Shown here: piece after piece, positions 7,372 through 15,787 of the stretch
Position numbering within the stretch: position 1 is the stretch's first letter
How the letters are laid out: each line of letters starts with the position of its first letter
NCBI GenBank assembly: GCA_009377475.1
Contig: WHTY01000037.1
Coordinates: 1-39,378, forward strand
From: Actinophytocola sp.
Lineage (GTDB): Bacteria > Actinomycetota > Actinomycetes > Mycobacteriales > Pseudonocardiaceae
DNA length: 39,378 nt
Reading direction: 5' to 3'
The notes under the pieces: model-generated
The model's input: the letters and a program-made list of their open reading frames with translations, nothing else
Databases searched by the model: none
Told to the model about the DNA's origin: nothing
Program-made: the position numbers and the translations under genes

Positions 7372-7546
7372 CGTTCGCCTGATGGTGCTGCGTGCCTGCC
7401 GACGTCGGGTACCCGCGCGACGGTGGCCGCCCCGAACCCCGCGCTGTGCAGTGGATAACAGTGACGAATAGGACTCGCATCGACGTCCCACAACGTCGGT
7501 GCGTCGTGGCAAAGTTGTGTGCAGGTGCGAGAGAAAGGGGCCGTCG

Positions 7547-8716
7547 GTGATCGGAAGGCGGACGGTGTTGCGCACCGCTGCGTTGGCGGGTGGCGGTGTC
7601 GTCGTGGGCGGCGCGGCGGCGTGCAGCGGCGACGACGAGGGCGTCGGCACCGGCGGGGCCCAGGCGGCGCCGAAACCCGTCGCGGTCATCAGCAGCACGC
7701 CCGCCGACGGCGCGAAGAACGTCGGCGTGAAGGACAAGATCGTCGTCCGGGTGGAGCAGGGCACGCTGGAAGACGTCGCCCTCACCAACGCCGATGGCAA
7801 GCAGATCGCTGGCGAGCTCGCGGAGGACAAGCGCAGCTGGCGCGTCACGGAACCGCTCGGCTTCGGCAAGAAGTACCGCTACACGGCGCGGGCGGTCGGC
7901 ACCGACAACAAGCAGGTCGAGGCCACCGGCAGTTTCACGATGGTGACGCCTGCCAGCGAGGTCCGCGCCACCATCAACCCGATCGACGACGTCACGGTCG
8001 GCGTCGCGATGCCGATCAGCGTGCGGTTCGACGTGCCGGTCACCGACAAGGCCGCCGCCGAGCGGGCGCTGAGCGTGGAGAGCGACCCGCCGGTCGAGGG
8101 GGCCTGGGCGTGGCTGCACGACCGGCAAGTCGACTGGCGGCCCCGCGAGTACTGGCCGGAAGGCACCAAGGTCAAGGCAGCAGCGTCGCTCTACGGTGTG
8201 CACTACGGCGGCGGGTCGTACGGCCGCGCCGACCTGACGACGGAGTTCCGCATCGGGCGCAACCAGGTCGTCAAGATCCACACGCCGGACCATGAGATGC
8301 GCGTGTACCGGGACGGCGAGCTGTTCGCGACCTACCCGTCGAGCAACGGCAAGGACAAGAACCCGGACCTGAACACGCCCAACGGCACCATGATCGTCAT
8401 GGCGAAGCACGAGAAGGCGCGCTTCGACAACGCCCGCTACGGCTACACCAACGTCTGGAAGAAGTGGGCCGTGCGCTTCTCGAACCACGGCGAGTTCATC
8501 CATGAGAACGACGACAACCGCGCCAACATCGGCAAGAAGAACACCTCGCACGGCTGCGTCAACCTGCTGAACGCCGACGCCAAGGAGTACTACCAGACGG
8601 CGATGATCGGCGACCCCGTCGAGGTCACCGGCGCGAAGCAGGACATGCCCACGACGTCTGACGTCAACGACTGGCTGTTCGACTGGCGGACCTGGAAGTC
8701 CATGTCAGCGCTGTGA
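7547..8716 (+). CDS. L,D-transpeptidase lipoprotein (Ig-like + YkuD)
   Basis: 389 aa. Forms 3-3 crosslinks in peptidoglycan. The GTG at 7547 is used because an AG-rich ribosome site (GAGAAAGGGG) precedes it and it opens a signal sequence: twin-arginine GRRTVLRTAALAGGGVVVGG then AAAC, a lipobox with Cys26. Residues about 40-250 are Ig-like domains (SSTPADGAKNVGVKDKIVV and similar), as in mycobacterial LdtMt2. The YkuD domain (about 255-365) ends in the catalytic motif NTSHGCVNLLN with Cys near 337 and the upstream histidine of FIHENDD. The C-terminal tail (WLFDWRTWKSMSAL) packs on the domain in relatives. Anchored outside the membrane by inference. Confidence 0.92.
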   Translation: MIGRRTVLRTAALAGGGVVVGGAAACSGDDEGVGTGGAQAAPKPVAVISSTPADGAKNVGVKDKIVVRVEQGTLEDVALTNADGKQIAGELAEDKRSWRVTEPLGFGKKYRYTARAVGTDNKQVEATGSFTMVTPASEVRATINPIDDVTVGVAMPISVRFDVPVTDKAAAERALSVESDPPVEGAWAWLHDRQVDWRPREYWPEGTKVKAAASLYGVHYGGGSYGRADLTTEFRIGRNQVVKIHTPDHEMRVYRDGELFATYPSSNGKDKNPDLNTPNGTMIVMAKHEKARFDNARYGYTNVWKKWAVRFSNHGEFIHENDDNRANIGKKNTSHGCVNLLNADAKEYYQTAMIGDPVEVTGAKQDMPTTSDVNDWLFDWRTWKSMSAL

Positions 8717-8870
8717 GTGCGCCCGATAGCGACGCAGATCACACCTCCCGCTCATGCGCAACCCCCTGACCTAGGCTTTCGCGAGAGGTCGCCATCGCAG
8801 GGAAGATCGCGGCCGTTGCCCGCGTTAAGGCCCGATGGCAGTCACGTCAGTCAGCGAGGAGTTCACGGGG

Positions 8871-10232
8871 ATGACCGCAGCGCGCGGGAGGGTGCAGGCT
8901 AGTTCGCTATTCGGAGCGAGAGGCGGCACCGGGCCGACTCCCGGCGCGGTCGCTGGCACCGTCGGCAGGGTGCCGCGCAGGGTCGCCGTGATGTCGGTGC
9001 ACACCTCGCCGCTGGAGCAGCCGGGCACCGGCGACGCGGGCGGCATGAACGTCTACATCGCGGAGACGTCGCGCGAGATGGCCCGCAGGGGCATCGAGGT
9101 CGAGGTGTTCACGCGCGCGACGTCGTCCGACCAGCCGCCGATCGCGGAGCTCGCGCCAGGCGTACTGGTGCGCCACGTGCCAGCCGGGCCGTTCGAGCCG
9201 CTTGGCCGCCATGAGCTGCCCGCGCAGATGTGCGCCTTCACCGCTGGTGTCCTGCGCGCCGAGGCGTTCCACCCGCCGGGGTACTACGACCTCATGCATT
9301 CGCACTACTGGGTGTCTGGTCAGGTCGGGTGGCTGGCGTCCGGGCGCTGGAACGTGCCGCTGGTGCACACCGCGCACACGCTGGCCAAGGTCAAGAACGC
9401 CGCGCTGGCCGACGGCGACACCCCCGAACCACGCACCAGGGTCATCGGCGAGCAACAGGTCGTGGACGAGGCCGACCGCTTGGTCGCCAACACCGACGTC
9501 GAAGCGTGCCAACTGGTCGAGCTGTACGGCGCGACGTCCGGCATGGTCCGCGCCGTCTCACCCGGCGTGGACCTGCGGTCGTTCACGCCAGGGTCGACGT
9601 CCGCCGCCCGCGATCAGCTCGGCATCCCGCAGGACGCCGTCGTGCTCGCGTTCGCAGGCCGCATCCAGCCGCTCAAGGCGCCGGACGTCTTGCTGCGCGC
9701 CGCCGCCGAGCTGGTCCGGCGTGACCCGGAACTGACGCGGCGGCTGGTGGTGCTGATCGTCGGCGGGCCGTCCGGGACAGGGCTGGAGCAGCCGGAGGGT
9801 CTGAAGGAGCTGGCGAACGAGCTCGGCATCGCCGCCAACACCCGGTTTCTGCCGCCACAACCGGCGGCTGAGCTCGCGCAGGTGTTTCGCGCGGCAGACG
9901 TGGTAGCCGTACCGAGTTACAACGAATCGTTCGGACTCGTCGCGCTGGAGGCGCAGGCGTGCGGGACGCCGGTCGTGGCCGCCGAGGTCGGCGGGCTGCC
10001 GACGGCCGTGGCGCACGGGACGTCCGGGCTGCTGGTGCCGTCCCACCGGGCGGAGGACTGGGCGAACGCTCTCGCTGCGGTCGCCTGCGCCCCCGGATAC
10101 CGTGCGACGTTGTCGGTAGGCGCCGTCGAGCACGCGCGGGGTTTCTCGTGGCGGCGCACGACCGACTCGCTGCTGGCGGTCTACGCCTCGGCGGTGACGG
10201 AGTACGAGCACGCGATGCGGGAGGCGTCATGA
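8871..10232 (+). CDS. mshA: D-inositol-3-phosphate glycosyltransferase (mycothiol synthesis)
   Basis: 453 aa. Transfers GlcNAc from UDP-GlcNAc to 1L-inositol-1-phosphate, the first step of mycothiol. GT4 signatures: [22 protein letters not shown] (about 41-62), [42 protein letters not shown], and the nucleotide-binding E-x7-E in [20 protein letters not shown]. The start at 8871 is preferred because GAGGAG lies 9 nt upstream; an in-frame ATG at 8835 would add 12 residues and has a poor ribosome site. The stop overlaps an ATG (ATGA, 10229-10232), the usual coupling to the next gene, but a repeat-bearing segment now separates it from ybjN. Confidence 0.95.
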   Translation: MTAARGRVQASSLFGARGGTGPTPGAVAGTVGRVPRRVAVMSVHTSPLEQPGTGDAGGMNVYIAETSREMARRGIEVEVFTRATSSDQPPIAELAPGVLVRHVPAGPFEPLGRHELPAQMCAFTAGVLRAEAFHPPGYYDLMHSHYWVSGQVGWLASGRWNVPLVHTAHTLAKVKNAALADGDTPEPRTRVIGEQQVVDEADRLVANTDVEACQLVELYGATSGMVRAVSPGVDLRSFTPGSTSAARDQLGIPQDAVVLAFAGRIQPLKAPDVLLRAAAELVRRDPELTRRLVVLIVGGPSGTGLEQPEGLKELANELGIAANTRFLPPQPAAELAQVFRAADVVAVPSYNESFGLVALEAQACGTPVVAAEVGGLPTAVAHGTSGLLVPSHRAEDWANALAAVACAPGYRATLSVGAVEHARGFSWRRTTDSLLAVYASAVTEYEHAMREAS

Positions 10233-10330
10233 GCGACACTCGCCACTCCGCTCGTGTAAGCCGACCGGGTGCGGGTGTCCCGCAGGATTTCTCGGGTGCG
10301 GGTGTCCCGCAGGATATGGAGGCGTCATGA
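10220..10330. repeat. Insertion between mshA and ybjN with 13-bp direct duplication and internal repeats
   Basis: GGAGGCGTCATGA occurs at 10220-10232 (end of mshA) and again at 10318-10330 (start of ybjN), 98 bp apart. Between them are two 23-bp direct repeats (10266-10288 and 10293-10315, period 27) built on the palindromic core GCGGGTGTCCCGC. The structure looks like a short element that duplicated its target and thereby restored the ATGA overlap at both sides. Confidence 0.75.
10229..10330 (+). CDS. Possible 33-aa linking ORF between mshA and ybjN
   Basis: An ATG at 10229 overlaps the mshA stop (ATGA), and the frame runs through both 23-bp repeats to a TGA at 10328-10330 that overlaps the ATG of ybjN (ATGA). 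It encodes a basic start ([13 protein letters not shown]) and two GAGVPQD units. The frame may be a by-product of the repeat insertion, but it would keep ribosomes coupled from mshA to ybjN. No homologous domain is recognised, and whether it makes a stable product is unknown. Confidence 0.3.
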   Translation: MSDTRHSARVSRPGAGVPQDFSGAGVPQDMEAS

Positions 10331-10845
10331 CGGAACGAGTGCGCACCGTCGTCGAGGGCACGCTGGCCAACCTGGAGCTGACGTACAAAGAGCACGGCCC
10401 TGGCCGGTACTTCGTCACGCTGCCGGGTGAGAAGAAGCTCCAGACCAACTGCTGGCTCATCGAGGGTGACAACTCGTTCGCCGTAGAGGCGTTCGTGTGC
10501 CGCCGCCCGGACGAGGCGCACGAGGAGGTCTACCGCTACCTACTGCGCCGCAACACCCAGCTCTACGGCGTGCACTACGCGATCGACAAGATCGGTGACA
10601 TCTACCTCGTCGGCCGCATCGCGCTGGAGTCGGTCAGCGAGACCGAGCTGGACAAGCTGCTCGGCCAGGTGTTGGAGGCGGCCGACGGCGACTTCAACAT
10701 CCTCCTGGAGATCGGCTTCGCGTCGTCGATCAAGCGCGAGTGGGACTGGCGGGTCTCGCGCGGCGAGTCGTTGGCGAATCTCCAGGCGTTCAAGCACCTC
10801 ATCGAGCCGTCGAACGGCGAACACCGCCCCGTGAGCGATTCGTGA
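10327..10845 (+). CDS. YbjN-domain protein (Rv0487-like)
   Basis: 172 aa. YbjN-type fold, related to type III secretion chaperone folds: GRYFVTLPGEKKLQTNCWLI, EAFVCRRPDEAHEEVYRYLL, YGVHYAIDKIGDIYLVGRI and the C-terminal SLANLQAFKHLIE. It follows mshA in mycobacteria also (Rv0486-Rv0487), so a role near mycothiol metabolism or as a chaperone-like factor is possible but unproven. The ATG overlaps the stop of the 33-aa linking frame. The ribosome site GGAG (10318-10321) belongs to the duplicated 13-bp segment. Confidence 0.85.
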   Translation: MTERVRTVVEGTLANLELTYKEHGPGRYFVTLPGEKKLQTNCWLIEGDNSFAVEAFVCRRPDEAHEEVYRYLLRRNTQLYGVHYAIDKIGDIYLVGRIALESVSETELDKLLGQVLEAADGDFNILLEIGFASSIKREWDWRVSRGESLANLQAFKHLIEPSNGEHRPVSDS

Positions 10846-10923
10846 CCTGACGGCTGCAACGCCCTGGCGCTGTCCGCTCGTCTTGTTCGGTGACGAGACG
10901 ACGAGACGGACGAAGGTGACGAC

Positions 10924-11898
10924 ATGGGCAGGCCGAGCAGAGCGGGACGCACACGCGCTGGCGTGGCGCTGGCCGTTGGCATGCTGGCGGTGTTGGTGGC
11001 CGGATGCTCCGGCGACGACGACAACGCAGGCGGGTTCGACGTGACGTCGAGCCAGCCGGGCGAGGCGGCGCGGGCACCGGCCACCGACGCGGCGGGGGAA
11101 GCGGGGAGCGGTGCGATGGACCGCGCGTCCGAAAGCGTCGGCAGGCAGTCGGACATGCAATCCCGCGAGCAGGCGAACGGCAGCGCCGGGGACTTCTCCG
11201 CAGCGCAGCTCGTGGACCGCAAGCTTGCCCGCTCCGCGCGCATGTCCCTGCGCAACGACGACGTGGACGTCGCCGCCTCCGAGGCGCGCCGGATCGTGGA
11301 CGACGCCGGTGGCTACGTCGCGTCCGAGCGTTCCAGGAACGACTGGGCGGCGCTCACGCTCACCGTGCCGAGCGAGGAAATGGACGCCGTGCTGGACAAG
11401 CTCGCCGACCTCGGAAAACGCACAATGCGGCAGATCGACGTCGAGGACCTGACGGACCAGATCGTCGACGTCGACAGCAGGGTGACCTCGCAGCGCGAGA
11501 GCGTGCGCCGCGTGCGAGAGCTGCTTGACCAAGCGAAGTCCATCTCGGACCTGGTCGCGATCGAGCGCGAGCTGGCGGAGCGAGAAGCCGAGCTGGAGTC
11601 GTTGCTCGCGCGGCAGGACGCGCTGCGCGGCCAGGTCGCCATGGCGCCGATCTCGCTGACGCTGCGTGAGAAGGCCGCCGCGCAGGAGGAGGACGACGGC
11701 GGCTTCCTCGGCGGGCTCGCGTCCGGGTGGGGCGCGTTCACGGCGTTGCTCGGCGGGGCGGCGGTGGCCCTCGGCGCGGCGTTGCCGTTCCTCGTCCTTG
11801 CCGGTGTGCTGGTCGCGGTCGTGCTGGTGGTGCACAGGTGGCGTAAGCACGCGCGAGGCGCGGCCCCGGCAGGCGCGGCGCCGAACGCCGAGGCGTAG
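10924..11898 (+). CDS. DUF4349 lipoprotein
   Basis: 324 aa. Signal peptide with lipobox: about residues 8-29 hydrophobic, then LVAGC with Cys near 29. An Asp/Gly/Ser-rich spacer follows. DUF4349 (about 100-300) starts at DRKLARSARMSLRNDDVDVA, includes GGYVASERSRNDWAALTLTV, the helical IVDVDSRVTSQRESVRRVRELLDQAKS and a coiled coil ELAEREAELESLLARQDALRGQV. A transmembrane helix near 280-305 (LPFLVLAGVLVAVVLVVHRW) ends in a basic tail. Thus the protein is anchored at both ends. Function is unknown; the helical pair suggests a periplasm-facing scaffold. A 78-nt spacer separates it from ybjN. Confidence 0.82.
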   Translation: MGRPSRAGRTRAGVALAVGMLAVLVAGCSGDDDNAGGFDVTSSQPGEAARAPATDAAGEAGSGAMDRASESVGRQSDMQSREQANGSAGDFSAAQLVDRKLARSARMSLRNDDVDVAASEARRIVDDAGGYVASERSRNDWAALTLTVPSEEMDAVLDKLADLGKRTMRQIDVEDLTDQIVDVDSRVTSQRESVRRVRELLDQAKSISDLVAIERELAEREAELESLLARQDALRGQVAMAPISLTLREKAAAQEEDDGGFLGGLASGWGAFTALLGGAAVALGAALPFLVLAGVLVAVVLVVHRWRKHARGAAPAGAAPNAEA

Positions 11899-11953
11899 CG
11901 GCCCGGCTGCCCCTACTCGACGTCGCTGCCGGCCCGACGTCGTCCCGATCCGG

Positions 11954-12031
11954 CTTCGCCAGGCAAATTGCCAGCAGAATCAGACAGGACGGGGCAAACC
12001 CGGCGCCGATCGCGCAATATCCCTGGCGAAG
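11954..12031. repeat. 78-bp palindromic element, copy B (inverted relative to copy A)
   Basis: Read on the minus strand it begins CTTCGCCAGGgatATTGCGCG and ends GCAATTTGCCTGGCGAAG, the last 18 bases identical to copy A at 1641-1718. Total length is identical (78 bp) while the central 35-40 bp differ. It lies 56 nt downstream of the DUF4349 stop. Confidence 0.8.
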
Positions 12032-12144
12032 CCGAGGCAGGGCAGGCTGCCGCGCTGTCGCCTACGGATTCACTGGCGTCATCATCGCGGCGGGCGTAGC
12101 GCTGTTCTCCCGCACCGACTGACAGGGCGTGTGGTGAGATGGCA

Positions 12145-12197
12145 ACGCGGGGCGGCCCGAGGGAGGGGGAGTCGCGAAGACTCGGGCCGCCCCGCGT
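12145..12197. terminator. Perfect 17-bp GC-rich hairpin
   Basis: ACGCGGGGCGGCCCGAG (12145-12161) and its exact complement (12181-12197) enclose a 19-nt loop. It is the strongest hairpin of the intergenic region between the DUF4349 gene and gpm. No U-tract, as is common for actinobacterial terminators. Confidence 0.7.
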
Positions 12198-12576
12198 GTT
12201 ACTCCGCCTCGCTAGCCCCGCGGACGAGGGGAGGCCAGCGGGGCCGCGGTAGGCGGACGCAGCTCGGCAGGGGGAGACGAGCTGCTACGCCCGCCAGAGC
12301 CGGGGAGTGCGTGGAGACCGGCGGTCAGGCGGGTTGGATGACAACTTGTCAGATGTGCCAAGTGGCCACAACCACCGGGACTACTCTTTTCGAGTGTATT
12401 CCCTTGAAATCGTCCACCTAGTGCAGTCACTACCGGCGAGTTGCCTGGTCCGATACCGCCGAATTGTGGGTTACGTGACTCCGCCGGGTGGTGAACTTCA
12501 CACCCGCTGTAGACGTGTGTCGTGAGTTCCACACCGCTGGAGTGATCGCTTGACGGCCTCGCATAGCCTTCTCCCC

Positions 12577-13326
12577 ATGGGCGAGAACTCAACGCTGGTG
12601 CTCCTGCGGCATGGCCAGAGCACCTGGAACGCGGAGAACCTGTTCACGGGCTGGGTCGATGTCCCGCTCTCGGAGCTCGGGGAGGGCGAGGCGCGGCGCG
12701 GCGGCGAACTGCTCGCCGAGACCGGCGTGCTGCCGGACGTCGTCCACACGTCGTTGCTGCGCAGGGCCATCTCCACCGCCAACATCGCGCTCGACGTCGC
12801 CGACCGGCACTGGATCGACGTCCGCCGCGACTGGCGGCTGAACGAGCGCCACTACGGCGCGCTGCAGGGTAAGAACAAGAAGCAGACCCTCGACGAGTAC
12901 GGCGAGGACCAGTTCATGCTGTGGCGCCGGTCGTACGACACCCCGCCGCCGCCGATCGAGAAGGGCAGCGAGTTCAGCCAGGACGCCGACGTCCGCTACG
13001 CCGGGCTCGGCGCGGAGATGCCGCTGACCGAATGCCTCGCCGACGTCGTCGCGCGGCTGATGCCGTACTGGGAGTCCGCGATCGTGCCCGACCTGCGTTC
13101 CGGCAAGACGGTGCTGGTCGCCGCGCACGGCAACTCGCTCCGCGCCCTGGTCAAGCACCTCGACGGGATCTCGGACGCCGACATCGCCGGGCTGAACATC
13201 CCCACCGGCATCCCGCTGCGCTACGACCTCGACGCGAACTTCGCGCCGCTCAACCCCGGCGGGACGTACCTCGACCCGGACGCCGCCGCCGAGGCAGCAG
13301 CCGCCGTCGCAGCCCAGGGGCGCTAG
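12577..13326 (+). CDS. gpmA: 2,3-bisphosphoglycerate-dependent phosphoglycerate mutase
   Basis: 249 aa. Interconverts 3- and 2-phosphoglycerate in glycolysis. Catalytic histidine in [12 protein letters not shown] (RHG at about 11-13), substrate loop [25 protein letters not shown], and the second histidine in [18 protein letters not shown]. The ATG at 12577 is used, four residues before the conserved strand; an upstream ATG in frame (12550) would add an atypical nine residues. Its position after ybjN and before senX3 matches mycobacteria (Rv0489-Rv0490). Confidence 0.95.
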   Translation: MGENSTLVLLRHGQSTWNAENLFTGWVDVPLSELGEGEARRGGELLAETGVLPDVVHTSLLRRAISTANIALDVADRHWIDVRRDWRLNERHYGALQGKNKKQTLDEYGEDQFMLWRRSYDTPPPPIEKGSEFSQDADVRYAGLGAEMPLTECLADVVARLMPYWESAIVPDLRSGKTVLVAAHGNSLRALVKHLDGISDADIAGLNIPTGIPLRYDLDANFAPLNPGGTYLDPDAAAEAAAAVAAQGR

Positions 13327-13383
13327 CGGCGGGTCTGGCGCCCCTGGCGCCTTACGCATCGCCGCGCACCTTCCGCACTAGCA

Positions 13384-13468
13384 GTTGATCAACTACCTGC
13401 GCGTTACGACCACGCGACGTCGGTTTCGTCCGGTTTCGCTGGTCACAGCCCGCAGGTAGTTGATCAAC
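13384..13468. repeat. 85-bp palindromic element, copy A
   Basis: GTTGATCAACTACCTGCG (13384-13401) and its exact complement (13451-13468) form an 18-bp stem; an inner GACCA/TGGTC pair extends it. It lies between convergent gpmA and the dioxygenase gene. A homologous element of the same length and orientation is at 38459-38543. Confidence 0.85.
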
Positions 13469-13522
13469 ATCGTGAGTCTGGCCGCAGCACGACGCCGCTG
13501 GCGCACCCGTGCGGCCACGCGG

Positions 13523-14296
13523 CTACCCGAACTGCACCGAGCGCTTCGCCAGGCCGTACCAGTAGCCGTCGATGACGCTGCGCGCTCCGGGGTCGTCCTC
13601 GGCAGCGCCCAGCGAGACGAACAACGGCGCGAAGTGCTCGGTGCGCGGGTGTGCGATACGCGCGGCTGGCGCGGTGTGGTCGAAGTCCAGCAGGGTGTCG
13701 ACGTCGCCGCTGGCCAGCGCCTCCGCGCCCCAGTGGTCGAACTCCGACGACCACGCGGCTGGCGCGACGTCGCTCGCGCCGCCGAGGTTGATCTGCCGCA
13801 GGTTGTGGGTGAAGAACCCGCTGCCGACGATCAGCACGCCCTCGTCGCGCAGCGGCGCGAGCCGCGCGCCGATCTGGTGTAGCTCGGCCGGGTCCAGCGT
13901 GGGCATGGCGATCTGGAGGACCGGGACGTCGGCGTCCGGGTACATCTCCACGAGCGGGACATACGCCCCGTGGTCCAGCCCGCGCTCCGGCTCGTCGTGG
14001 GTGTCGCCGAGGAGCTGACGCACGCGCTCGGCGAGGTGCGGTGCGCCGGGCGCGGGGTACGTCACGGTGTAATACCGCTCCGGGAAGCCCCAGAAGTCGT
14101 AGACGAGGGGTTTCTGCTCGGTCGCGCCGATCGTCACCGGCGCGTTCTCCCAGTGTGCGGACACCATGAGGATCGCGCGCGGCCGGGGGAGGGCCGCCGA
14201 CCAGCGGGCGAGCTGGTCCGTCCACAGCGCGTCCTCCGCCAGCGGCGGTGCGCCGTGGCTCAGGTAGATCACCGGCATGCGTGCAGTCACGACCAT
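13523..14296 (-). CDS. Class III extradiol ring-cleavage dioxygenase (DODA/LigB-like)
   Basis: 257 aa. Related to 4,5-DOPA dioxygenase (YgiD) and LigB. Metal-binding histidines are visible in YLSHGAPPL, VSAHWEN, FFTHNLRQINLGG and ARIAHPRTEHFAPL. Residues WGFPERYYTVTYPAPGAPHLA follow the family pattern. It would open catechol-like rings using Fe or Zn; the natural substrate is unknown. The start at 14296 is one choice; a second ATG at 14278 begins right at the conserved MPVIYLSHG and is equally possible, as no good ribosome site is seen for either. Convergent with gpmA, divergent from senX3. Confidence 0.88.
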   Translation of the reverse strand: MVVTARMPVIYLSHGAPPLAEDALWTDQLARWSAALPRPRAILMVSAHWENAPVTIGATEQKPLVYDFWGFPERYYTVTYPAPGAPHLAERVRQLLGDTHDEPERGLDHGAYVPLVEMYPDADVPVLQIAMPTLDPAELHQIGARLAPLRDEGVLIVGSGFFTHNLRQINLGGASDVAPAAWSSEFDHWGAEALASGDVDTLLDFDHTAPAARIAHPRTEHFAPLFVSLGAAEDDPGARSVIDGYWYGLAKRSVQFG

Positions 14297-14342
14297 GCAA
14301 ACGGCGACCCGTGCGGGCGTATTCCGTGGCGGTGGCGATGCG

Positions 14343-14389
14343 ATGAAGGGCTTCTTACTCACGGATTCCGCAATGAAGGGCTTCTTACT
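14343..14389. repeat. Two 17-bp direct repeats with 30-bp period
   Basis: ATGAAGGGCTTCTTACT occurs at 14343-14359 and 14373-14389. Each contains the palindrome GAAGGGCTTC. On the minus strand the unit reads as codons for VSKKPFIA, a period of ten codons. It sits in the divergent spacer between the dioxygenase and senX3, where it could affect either promoter. Confidence 0.75.
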
Positions 14390-14539
14390 AACACCCCGCC
14401 TTAACTCGAAAGCGTGAGAAGACGACAGGTAAACACCGGTTGTCCAGCCAGCGAACATCGACGTCTCAGGTGTCATAGCCGTCACGGAAACGCTGCGAAC
14501 ACTAGGCCAACAGGCCACGGGCATGCTTACGATTCGGAG

Positions 14540-15787
14540 GTGACCGAGTCCGCAACGCTCGCACTGGCCGTCACCGTCGCGCTGGTCGTCGGCGTCCTGA
14601 TCGGCGTAGGGGTCGCGCGCGGCCGACGTCGAGCCGCCGCGAGCAGACCGGCGGGCCCCACCGTCGCCGAACTGCTGCTCCGGCTGGTGCGGACGTCGCA
14701 CAGCGGCGTCGCGGTCGTCAACCAGTTCGGCGACACGGTGCTGCACAACCCGCGAGCGGTCGCGCTCGGCCTGGTGCGTCACGGACGCGTTGACGCGCGG
14801 GCGCGGGTGGCGGCTGAGCAGGCCGTCGAGACCGAGGAGCGCGTCGAGATCGACCTCTCGCCACTCGGCGGCGCGCGCGGCAGGCAGCCGGAGGCGGTGC
14901 TCGGCGAGGCGATCTCGCTCGGCGACGGCTACACCGTGATCGAGGCCGTCGACCACTCAGAGGCTGCCCGGCTGGAGGCCACCCGGCGCGACTTCGTCGC
15001 CAACGTCAGCCACGAGCTGAAGACGCCGGTCGGCGCGATGGCGCTGCTCGCGGAGGCCGTGCTTGACGCCGCTGACGACACCGAGGAGGTGCGCCGCTTC
15101 GCGCAGCGCATCCTCACCGAGTCCACCCGGCTCGGCACGCTTGTCACCGAGCTGATCGAGCTGTCCCGGCTCCAGGGGGCCGAGCCGCTGCCGGACATGA
15201 ACGTCGTCGAGGTGGACGCCGTCGTCGCGGACGCGCTCGCCAGGGTCGAGGTCGCCGCCGACGCAGACGAGCGCACCATCACCACAGACGCCGACAGCGG
15301 CCTGCTGGTGGAGGGCGACAAGACGTTGCTGGTCACCGCGCTGGCCAACCTGCTGACCAACGCCGTCGCGTACTCCCCGGCTGGCAGTCCGGTGTCGATC
15401 TCGCGGCGGCTGGTGGACGGCGTCGTTGAGATCGGCGTCACCGACAGGGGCATCGGCATCGCGGAGGACGAGCAGCAGCGGGTGTTCGAGCGGTTCTACC
15501 GCGTCGACAAGGCCCGCTCGCGTGCGACAGGGGGCACCGGGCTCGGCCTCGCGATCGTCAAGCACGTCGCCGCCAACCACGGCGGCGAGGTGCGGCTGTG
15601 GAGCATGCCAGGCACCGGCTCCACGTTCACGCTGTGCATACCCGCACACGACGGCTCGAGCCAGCGAAAGGCCGAGTCGGACTCGCGGGGGCGAGCACGC
15701 CCGCGCGGACGCTCGGCGACAGAGACACGCGGGGCACACGGCCTCGTCGTGACGAGCGAGCCAACCAACCATGGAGGGATGTTGTGA
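14540..15787 (+). CDS. senX3: Phosphate-sensing histidine kinase
   Basis: 415 aa. One N-terminal membrane helix (about 5-27), a short PAS-like segment (LVRTSHSGVAVVNQFGDTVLHNPRA, 49-73), then the dimerisation domain with His158 in NVSHELKTPVGAMALLAEAV, N box LTNAVAYSP, and G boxes DRGIGIAEDEQQRVFERFYRV and GGTGLGLAIVKHV. This is the SenX3 architecture (one membrane helix, PAS, kinase), which works with RegX3 and the Pst/PhoU system at low phosphate. The GTG at 14540 is chosen since it lies just before the membrane helix. The final TGA overlaps the regX3 start. The C-terminal 40 residues are Arg-rich and probably disordered. Confidence 0.93.
   Translation: MTESATLALAVTVALVVGVLIGVGVARGRRRAAASRPAGPTVAELLLRLVRTSHSGVAVVNQFGDTVLHNPRAVALGLVRHGRVDARARVAAEQAVETEERVEIDLSPLGGARGRQPEAVLGEAISLGDGYTVIEAVDHSEAARLEATRRDFVANVSHELKTPVGAMALLAEAVLDAADDTEEVRRFAQRILTESTRLGTLVTELIELSRLQGAEPLPDMNVVEVDAVVADALARVEVAADADERTITTDADSGLLVEGDKTLLVTALANLLTNAVAYSPAGSPVSISRRLVDGVVEIGVTDRGIGIAEDEQQRVFERFYRVDKARSRATGGTGLGLAIVKHVAANHGGEVRLWSMPGTGSTFTLCIPAHDGSSQRKAESDSRGRARPRGRSATETRGAHGLVVTSEPTNHGGML

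Larger units (their letters stand above)
11899..12576. other. 678-nt gene-free region
   Basis: No convincing coding frame on either strand. It holds the second 78-bp palindromic element (11954-12031), a perfect 17-bp hairpin (12145-12197), a weaker GCCCCGC/GCGGGGC pair (12215-12221, 12238-12244), and an A/T-richer stretch before gpm (about 12340-12480) where its promoter is likely. No RNA gene could be recognised. Confidence 0.5.

Noticed and set aside
13544..13553. CTTCGCCAGG inside the dioxygenase gene as a third 78-bp element
   Set aside because: Only the 10-base end matches; there is no inverted partner at the right distance and the bases encode the protein's C-terminus.
14343..14389. 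CRISPR-like array
   Set aside because: Only two 17-bp copies with a 13-bp spacer and no cas genes.
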